A stretch of DNA of 11,370 nt from JBNKFQ01 sp050289385 (GTDB lineage: Bacteria > Pseudomonadota > Gammaproteobacteria > Pseudomonadales > Porticoccaceae). The notes below the pieces were generated by a model. The model saw only the letters and a list, made by a program, of their open reading frames with translations. It searched no databases and had not been told where the DNA came from. Below are positions 6,274 through 11,370 of the stretch, in pieces. The position numbers and the translations under genes are program-made. The stretch's first letter is position 1, and every line of letters begins with the position of its first letter. The stretch covers positions 1 through 11,370 of the forward strand of contig JBNKFQ010000247.1 of the NCBI GenBank assembly GCA_050289385.1, given 5' to 3'.

Positions 6274-8199
6274 TTATTGCGACATAATGGTTTTGGCATT
6301 GCTGTTTGCATCCAGTGTTGGTAGCACCAGATGGGACGCCGCGTTTTCAGAGTGATAGAGTTTTTGCATTGCTTTTATGTAGTCCCCGTCTTTCGCCTGG
6401 TAAATATCCATATATTGTTGGGGGTTGCGATCGTAGGCCGGGAACCAGGAGCTGTGCACCTGTACCATGATGCGATGCCCTTTTTTAAATGTATGGAACT
6501 TGTCCCAGATGTTAAAGGTAAGGGGGGTGATTTCACCTGGCACCATGGGCTCCGGTTTTTCGAAACTGTCGCGATACCTGGCGCGCATTACCTCCACGCC
6601 AACCAGCATTTGATAGCTGCCCATTTTTACATTTTTGGGGTTGGGCTCCGGGTCCGGTGTGTCACCGGGCAAGACATCGATCAGTTTTACGAAAAAGTCT
6701 GAGTCGGTACCAGTGGTTGATACCAGAAGTTTGGCGAGAATGGGACCGGCGATGGTAACGTCATCTGATAATACATCGGTTTGAAATGAGAGAACGTCGG
6801 GCCGGGTAAAGGCATGACGTTGATCGTCAATCATCCAGGTGTGCCCGACTCTGGTGACAATTTTCATGGAAAACGGCACCGGTTTGTTTGGGTCGCTCAG
6901 GTAGACACTGGCTTCGTCCCGGTTGGCACTTGTTGGTTTTTCGAACGAGAGTTTTCCGTTTGGCTGAAAATACAGTTTTTTCTCTTTTACATCTGCTGGC
7001 GGCCATTGCTGAAATTCGTGCCAGCGGTTTGCTCCGGTTTCAAACATAACGGCTTCGGGTGTATTCCAGCTGCCTTCGCCTTTCAGGTAGTATTTAAAAA
7101 AACGGTTAACCAGCCGTGTATATTGTTCCGATGTATTGGAATCAAACTGAATATCTCCCAGATAAGAGCCGCCCATTCCGCGCCAGCCACCATGTAACCA
7201 TGGGCCAGAAATAATCGAACTGTTATTGTTGGCTGTGTTTTTTTCAATTTGCTGATAGATAGAAATTGGTCCGTAAAAATCTTCTGCGTCAAACCAGCCT
7301 GCCACATTCAGAATGGCATGCTTGACCGGACCCAGTTGGGTCAGTGCATTTTGTCGCTGCCAGAATTCATCGTAGTTGGGGTGATCAATAAAATCTTCCC
7401 AGGCGGGTATGCGGTTGCCGAAAAAGGTTTTGTTGTATTCCGATGTTGGGCCGGCATTGAGGAAAAACTCGTAACCCCAGGGCGTGCCGTAGTCAAACGG
7501 TTCGGGCCTTTTTTCTTTTGTGCCCTTGCGGGTTTGCGCGGTATAGTTCATCCAGGAAAAGGCGTACATCGGCCGAAAAGCGCCGTTGTGGTGCCAATCG
7601 TCACCAATAAACATATCGGAAGGAGATGCTTGTGGCGACGAAGCCACAAGTGCGGGGTGTGGATCTACCATTCCCATTACCGTGGTCCAGCCGGAATACG
7701 ATATACCCCACTGGCCAACTTTACCGTTGTTGTTGGGAATATTCTTTAAAGCCCAGTCAATTGTGTCCCAGGCGTCAGTGCTTTCATCCGTAGCTACCGG
7801 GTCACTCTTGTCTGGCCGGATTGGGCGAATCACTTCGAACTCGCCTTCTGATTTATAGGTGCCGCGAATATCCTGGTAAACAAAGATATATCCGTCTTTG
7901 GCAAAGTTATCGGCTGGCCCAAACCCTTTGACTTTGGGGAATTTGTCTTCACCGTAGTTACGAATCGAGTATGGCGTGCGGTACAAAATGATTGGCCAGG
8001 TCTTCGACGTGTCTTTGGGGGTATAAATAGCCGTGAACAGTTTTACCCCGTCGCGCATGGGTACCATGCGTTCCATTTTGTTGTAGTTAGCCTGAATATC
8101 GTATTCTTCAGCGGTATTGGCGGGTTTGTCTGCGCAGGCTGTGGTTGAGATTATGATGAGCAATGCAAATGCGTGTCGCAAAAGATGTGTTGCTTTCAT
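6274..8199 (-). CDS. CocE/NonD hydrolase (peptidase S15 / alpha-amino-acid ester hydrolase-like) lipoprotein
   Basis: This 641-residue protein has a lipoprotein signal peptide: a hydrophobic run at about 8-18, then STTAC with the lipidation Cys at 22. It therefore probably acts in the periplasm or on the outer membrane. Residues about 45-350 form an alpha/beta-hydrolase domain opening with MVPMRDGVKLFTAIYTP. The nucleophile motif GISYSG places Ser167, GWFDAED gives Asp304 and GPWLHGG gives His336. The C-terminal half (about 400-625) is the jelly-roll domain of the X-Pro dipeptidyl-peptidase C-terminal type. Length and layout match alpha-amino-acid ester hydrolases and glutaryl-7-ACA acylases. 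The substrate is unknown; the operon suggests an amide, ester or short peptide of an amino acid. GAGG nine bases upstream supports the start. It lies 54 bases after the deacylase-like gene in the same direction. Confidence 0.87.
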   Translation of the reverse strand: MKATHLLRHAFALLIIISTTACADKPANTAEEYDIQANYNKMERMVPMRDGVKLFTAIYTPKDTSKTWPIILYRTPYSIRNYGEDKFPKVKGFGPADNFAKDGYIFVYQDIRGTYKSEGEFEVIRPIRPDKSDPVATDESTDAWDTIDWALKNIPNNNGKVGQWGISYSGWTTVMGMVDPHPALVASSPQASPSDMFIGDDWHHNGAFRPMYAFSWMNYTAQTRKGTKEKRPEPFDYGTPWGYEFFLNAGPTSEYNKTFFGNRIPAWEDFIDHPNYDEFWQRQNALTQLGPVKHAILNVAGWFDAEDFYGPISIYQQIEKNTANNNSSIISGPWLHGGWRGMGGSYLGDIQFDSNTSEQYTRLVNRFFKYYLKGEGSWNTPEAVMFETGANRWHEFQQWPPADVKEKKLYFQPNGKLSFEKPTSANRDEASVYLSDPNKPVPFSMKIVTRVGHTWMIDDQRHAFTRPDVLSFQTDVLSDDVTIAGPILAKLLVSTTGTDSDFFVKLIDVLPGDTPDPEPNPKNVKMGSYQMLVGVEVMRARYRDSFEKPEPMVPGEITPLTFNIWDKFHTFKKGHRIMVQVHSSWFPAYDRNPQQYMDIYQAKDGDYIKAMQKLYHSENAASHLVLPTLDANSNAKTIMSQ

Positions 8200-8253
8200 T
8201 CTTCTTTACCTCAAATTTGTTGAACCCTGAAACATCCGGGTTTCAAAAAGCCG

Positions 8254-9897
8254 TTATTCAGGTTTGTAGCCGGGGCCATAAAGTACTTTGCCCGGTTTTT
8301 TGCCCGTATGCTTGCCATGTTCGACAACGACCACGCCGTTTACCATGACATAGTCGATACCGCTGGGCGTTTTTAGTGGCTCTTTCCAGGTGGCGTTGTC
8401 CTGTATATTGTCGTAATCAAAAATAACCACATCGGCCCATTGCCCTTTCTGAATAGCGCCACGATCTTTAAATTTCATGCGTTTAGCGGGAAGCGTGGTC
8501 ATTTTGCGGATGGCATCTTCCAGCGTCAGTACACCTTCGTCGCGTACGTAGCGAGCGATAATACGGGGAAAGGTTCCGTAGGAACGGGGGTGAGGCAAAC
8601 CAAGTCCGTCGACTTCACCCAGTACTTCGGCAGCGCCAGCGTCACTGCCAATGGAAACCCAGGGTTGGGCCATAATGGTGCGCACATCTTTTTCGGACAT
8701 CATGAAGTAAAGAGCATAAGCCCGGTTGGGGAGCGCCTCAACCATAATGTTCCATGCTGCATCAGCCGGATCAAGGCCAAGTGCAGTGCCAATTTCAATA
8801 AAATTCTGGCCGTGGTATTGCTGGTATTTTTCGTTAAAGGCGTTGGCGAGAACGACATTTTGCCAACCACCGCTATTTACTACCATGCGATCAGAATCGG
8901 GATCGACAATTTCTTTCTTGAGTTTAGCGCGAAGATCCGGGTCGGCCAGATTGGCAATCGCTTGTTCATAGCCGTTGGAGAATACGTGGTTGGGGACAGT
9001 GGCGTCGATACCGGTGCCACCGGCTACGTAGGGGTATTGGTTGGCGGCGATGTTAATACCTCGCTCTCGTGCCGTATTAATCATCGCAATGGCTTTATGA
9101 ACCTCTTTACCCCAATGGGGTGCAAAAGCATTTTTAAAATGAAATATTTCAACGTTGATACCGGCTTGCTTGCCGACGGTAATCATTTCCTCAATAGCGG
9201 TAAGCAGTTTGCGGCTCTCGTCGCGCATATGGGCGGCATAGATACCACCGTAGGGCGCAATAGCCTTACCAAGCTCCACAAGTTCGCGGGTGGTCATAAA
9301 AGAGTGCGGTGGATAAAAAGCGGCACTGCTCATGCCCACGGCGCCTTCCTCCATGGCAAGTCGCATGTAGCTCTGCATTTTGACGATATCGTCTGCTGTG
9401 ACATCGACATCTGCTTCACCGACTACGGCGCTGCGAGCCTGAAATGCGCTGTAATAACTGCCAAAATTAAGGCTGATGCCCTGTTTTTCCAGGGTGTGGA
9501 AGTAATCGCGAATTTCACCGGCGGGTACCGGAGTGCCACCCTCGCCACCGATGGCAGAGGTGACACCCATCAACAGTTTGTTTTCTGCCAGGCCGTTTTT
9601 CAGCAGTACCTCGCCAGATTGGTCCATCATGTCGATCCAGCCGGGTGAGACATAACGGCCGTTTGCGTCAATTTCGCGAATCCCGCTGCCGGAAACTTTG
9701 CCAATTTCGACAAAACGACCATCCTGAATCGCAACATCGGCTTTTGTGGCTGGTTGACCGCTGCCGTCAAGTACCATGCCATTGCGAATGACCAGGTCGT
9801 AGGTAACCGGTTCCGTGCAGGCGCTGACAACAAGTGTGAATGTTGCTATGGCAAGCAGGCGAAGCAAGCTTCCTGTTTTAACTGTCTGCATATTCAT
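8254..9897 (-). CDS. N-acyl-D-amino-acid deacylase-like amidohydrolase lipoprotein
   Basis: This 547-residue protein has a lipobox (VVSAC, Cys27), so it is probably anchored in the envelope. The mature part has the amidohydrolase layout: a small beta domain (YDLVIRNGMVLDGSGQPA, 33-50), a TIM barrel, and the C-terminal RGAIQKGQWADVVIFD (479-494). Against D-aminoacylase the conserved metal ligands His223 (AAHMRDES), His253 (IFHFKN) and Asp419 (IGSDA) are present. The usual HxH after PGxID is replaced (PGWIDMMDQSG, 85-95), and the bridging-Cys region reads GGEGG (117-121) with Glu119. Related families release D-amino acids from N-acyl forms, and N-acyl-D-Glu would suit the neighbouring dgcN/dgcA. 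AGGAG at 9901-9905 is only three bases from the 9897 ATG but nine from an in-frame ATG at 9891, which may be the true start. This is probably the first gene of the minus-strand operon. Confidence 0.85.
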   Translation of the reverse strand: MNMQTVKTGSLLRLLAIATFTLVVSACTEPVTYDLVIRNGMVLDGSGQPATKADVAIQDGRFVEIGKVSGSGIREIDANGRYVSPGWIDMMDQSGEVLLKNGLAENKLLMGVTSAIGGEGGTPVPAGEIRDYFHTLEKQGISLNFGSYYSAFQARSAVVGEADVDVTADDIVKMQSYMRLAMEEGAVGMSSAAFYPPHSFMTTRELVELGKAIAPYGGIYAAHMRDESRKLLTAIEEMITVGKQAGINVEIFHFKNAFAPHWGKEVHKAIAMINTARERGINIAANQYPYVAGGTGIDATVPNHVFSNGYEQAIANLADPDLRAKLKKEIVDPDSDRMVVNSGGWQNVVLANAFNEKYQQYHGQNFIEIGTALGLDPADAAWNIMVEALPNRAYALYFMMSEKDVRTIMAQPWVSIGSDAGAAEVLGEVDGLGLPHPRSYGTFPRIIARYVRDEGVLTLEDAIRKMTTLPAKRMKFKDRGAIQKGQWADVVIFDYDNIQDNATWKEPLKTPSGIDYVMVNGVVVVEHGKHTGKKPGKVLYGPGYKPE

Positions 9898-10096
9898 GCT
9901 CTCCTGATAGTAGGGCTAAACTGAAAAACTGCACTGTTGAGACAGTCGCTTGCCGGGCATTTATAAAACTACAGCTCAGTATTCAAGTCCAGATTCCAGC
10001 TGGTACCTTTTTATGCTAGATTGGCGTCAAATGGCGTCAATTTGTTACTCTGGTTTCTTGCTCAACATTTTGGGCTCAAAGAGTGGAGCAAACTCT
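9898..10096. promoter_or_regulatory. Divergent promoter region between deacylase-like operon and regulator
   Basis: This 199-base gap must contain the starts of both transcripts. Leftward candidates: TTGACG (10035-10040) and TAGCAT (10013-10018), spacer 16; or TTGAAT (9981-9986) and TATAAA (9960-9965), spacer 15. Rightward: TTGAGA (9937-9942) and TATAAA (9962-9967), with a long spacer of 19. A small inverted repeat ACTGT-TGAG-ACAGT lies at 9933-9946. These are visual matches only. Confidence 0.5.
10022..10040. promoter_or_regulatory. Tandem direct repeat TGGCGTCAA, candidate operator
   Basis: Two exact copies of TGGCGTCAA (10022-10030 and 10032-10040) are spaced 10 bases apart, one helical turn. 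They lie 57 bases upstream of the regulator start and overlap a candidate leftward -35 element. This spacing is typical of a site for a helix-turn-helix dimer, so the adjacent XRE-type regulator is the obvious candidate ligand. Binding is inferred. Confidence 0.45.
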
Positions 10097-10912
10097 ATGC
10101 AAAAAGATTTTTCCGAAAACCTGTCTCTCTTGTGCAGTTACTACCATTCTGTATCCGAGGTGTGCCGGCGTTTGGGGATAAATCGGACGCAGTTCAACCG
10201 TTATCTGCGTGGCGATACCCGGCCATCACGGCAAAGCCTGCGTAAAATCTGCGACTTTTTTGGCGTAGAACAGCACGAAATTTTTTTGCCTCCACACCAG
10301 TTCAGTCAGATTCTGCAAGTACGTCCAACCAGGTCGCAGAATAATGAACCACCGCCATACACAAGTCATGTAGAACAGTTGCAGCGACTAAGCGCCGGGG
10401 AACTGTCCAAATACACCGGCTACTACTTTGAATACTATTATTCGATGTCCTACCCAAACGCCATTTTGCGTAGCCTGGTGCAGTTCAATCAGGATAGTAA
10501 TGGAACGTACTACACTCGCGTTGAACGCCTGTCGCGAGAGAACAGCAGCGAACGCGGTTTTCGGTGTCGCTACAACGGCATGGCTTTTTTCCTTGGTGGC
10601 CGCTTGTTTCTGCTGGATTACGAGTCCCTCACTCAAAATGAAATTAGCCAAACCATCCTGTTTCCAACTTATAAAAGTCGTACAACCTACCTGACCGGCC
10701 TTAAACTGGGGGCCGCAGCGGAAAGTCGACGCCTGCCCACTTGCACAAGAGTGGTGTACGAAGTACTTGGCCGCGACATCAACATCAGAGCCGCACTGCG
10801 TCTTTGTGGCTTGTTCGATCAAGGCTCAAGCGCCATCGCCGATGACGTCAAGAGCTTGATTGAAAATACTATGGACAAAGATGACCGACATTTTCTTGGT
10901 ATTTCTCTTTGA
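10097..10912 (+). CDS. XRE-type helix-turn-helix regulator, probable regulator of the D-glutamate genes
   Basis: I chose the ATG at 10097 (271 residues) because GGAG lies eight bases upstream. An upstream in-frame start at 9950 would add 49 residues of no protein-like character. Residues about 5-65 form a Cro/C1-type helix-turn-helix (SEVCRRLGINRTQFNRYLRGD, then PSRQSLRKICDFFGV). The rest (about 95-271) is a soluble, aromatic-rich domain (YTGYYFEYYYSMSYP) that I cannot match to a named ligand-binding fold. It may sense D-Glu or N-acetyl-Glu. The gene is divergent from the deacylase-like operon and tail-to-tail with a second dgcN. A regulator named DgcR is known to activate dgcN/dgcA in marine Pseudoalteromonas; this protein is the positional counterpart, but I cannot confirm homology, so no symbol is given. 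Confidence 0.85.
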   Translation: MQKDFSENLSLLCSYYHSVSEVCRRLGINRTQFNRYLRGDTRPSRQSLRKICDFFGVEQHEIFLPPHQFSQILQVRPTRSQNNEPPPYTSHVEQLQRLSAGELSKYTGYYFEYYYSMSYPNAILRSLVQFNQDSNGTYYTRVERLSRENSSERGFRCRYNGMAFFLGGRLFLLDYESLTQNEISQTILFPTYKSRTTYLTGLKLGAAAESRRLPTCTRVVYEVLGRDINIRAALRLCGLFDQGSSAIADDVKSLIENTMDKDDRHFLGISL

Positions 10913-10920
10913 TGTAAGGC

Positions 10921-10962
10921 CAATACCATCTGCTGTTGCTCGACTGCCCTCCGGTATTTTTG
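10921..10962 (+). terminator. Possible terminator between the regulator and the second dgcN
   Basis: AATACC (10922-10927) pairs with GGTATT (10953-10958), which runs straight into a T tract (TTTTT to 10961). The loop is long (25 bases), so the structure is weak. It sits in the 52-base gap between two convergent genes, where a terminator is expected. Confidence 0.25.
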
Positions 10963-10964
10963 TA

Positions 10965-11370
10965 TCAAAAGCGTTTTTCGATTAATTCGGCAATAGCGTC
11001 ACAGCCGTCAACCATACAATCGATACAGGGCAGGCCAGTCTCTTTAACCAGCGACGCCAGATAAGGTCTGCGTTCTTCCTCTGGCAAACCCGAAGTGTTG
11101 ATGCTTATACCGACACACGTGATATTCGGGTTGGTTAGACTGCCGCATCGCAGGTTGAGGTCAATACATTCGCTGACAGATGGCATTTTTACCTGGGGTG
11201 CAGTGATGATAGTCGGGCGGCTCGGATCGTGGCACAGCACAATCGCGTCTGGCTGTGAACCGTGCAGCAGGCCAAGACTCACACCAGCGTATGACGGATT
11301 AAACAGTGACCCCTGACCTTCGATAACGTCCCAGTGGTCAGGGTCGTTTGCCGGAGATACCACTTCTGCC
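10965..11370 (-). CDS. Second DgcN paralogue (DUF1611), C-terminal part only; 5' end outside window
   Basis: The frame is open to the right edge and reads AEVVSPANDPDHWDVIEGQG from the border, matching DgcN residue 209 onward. About 134 C-terminal residues are visible, with roughly 104 identities to the DgcN encoded at 5077-6141 (hand count, about 78%). Conserved blocks include DVIEGQGSLFN, GVSLGLLHGSQPDAI, NLRCGSLTNP and DGCxAIAELIE. The changes cluster after CHDP (SRPTIITAPQVKM versus TRTMIDSCPTIKV). It ends at IEKRF, lacking the 13-residue tail that carries the dgcA ribosome binding site in the first copy, and no dgcA lies downstream. Role: D-Glu N-acetylation by homology, or a diverged specificity. 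The first Met-like codon at 11363 is an internal GTG, not the true start. Confidence 0.88.
   Translation of the reverse strand, partial: AEVVSPANDPDHWDVIEGQGSLFNPSYAGVSLGLLHGSQPDAIVLCHDPSRPTIITAPQVKMPSVSECIDLNLRCGSLTNPNITCVGISINTSGLPEEERRPYLASLVKETGLPCIDCMVDGCDAIAELIEKRF

Noticed and set aside
7249..7749. 166-codon plus-strand open frame
   Set aside because: Antisense to the catalytic domain of the S15-like hydrolase; no support as a gene.
8200..8253. GAACCC ... GGGTTTC imperfect hairpin between the two lipoprotein genes
   Set aside because: The stem is short and mismatched; on the coding strand no T tract follows, and the close gene spacing fits an operon.
8440..9648. 402-codon plus-strand open frame
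   Set aside because: It lies wholly antisense to the deacylase-like gene, has no recognisable domain or ribosome binding site, and its counterpart on the minus strand has clear family motifs.
10388..10822. 144-codon minus-strand open frame
   Set aside because: Antisense to the regulator's C-terminal domain, with no ribosome binding site or family resemblance.

Overview
The window looks like a chromosomal stretch from a marine-type gammaproteobacterium. This placement is an inference from protein style, moderate base composition and the D-glutamate gene set; it resembles Alteromonadales/Cellvibrionales relatives, and no rRNA or marker gene is present to fix it. There are nine protein genes, two of them cut by the window edges. 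All lie on the minus strand except one regulator.

Positions 1-2774 hold accessory material. A secreted protein with beta-propeller-like repeats runs off the left edge. It is followed by a small AT-rich DUF4234-like membrane protein, then about 370 bases without a convincing gene. Two different perfect palindromes (1788-1805 and 2442-2465) bracket the AT-rich gene and resemble REP-type hairpins.

Positions 2775-10912 form the core. On the minus strand, in transcription order, lie: an N-acyl-D-amino-acid deacylase-like lipoprotein (8254-9897); a CocE/NonD (S15, alpha-amino-acid-ester-hydrolase-like) lipoprotein (6274-8199); dgcN (5077-6141), translationally coupled to dgcA (4110-5084); and a YkvI-type membrane transporter (2775-3902). 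An XRE-type regulator (10097-10912) is divergent from the first gene. DgcN and DgcA are the known marine D-glutamate catabolic pair: D-Glu is N-acetylated, then N-acetyl-D-Glu is racemised to N-acetyl-L-Glu. The two lipoproteins suggest that substrates are hydrolysed in the cell envelope, and the YkvI-like protein is a candidate importer or exporter. The whole reads as an outside-in pathway for D-Glu-containing compounds such as peptidoglycan fragments or N-acyl-D-amino acids.

At the right edge a second, diverged dgcN (about 78% identical by hand count over the visible 134 residues) lies tail-to-tail with the regulator and has no adjacent dgcA on its downstream side. Other unusual points are loss of the HxH metal motif in the deacylase-like protein, a long imperfect inverted repeat built from a short GTCGCACG unit between dgcA and the transporter, and a tandem TGGCGTCAA repeat in the divergent promoter region. 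No tRNA, rRNA, CRISPR array, integrase or intact transposase was seen.
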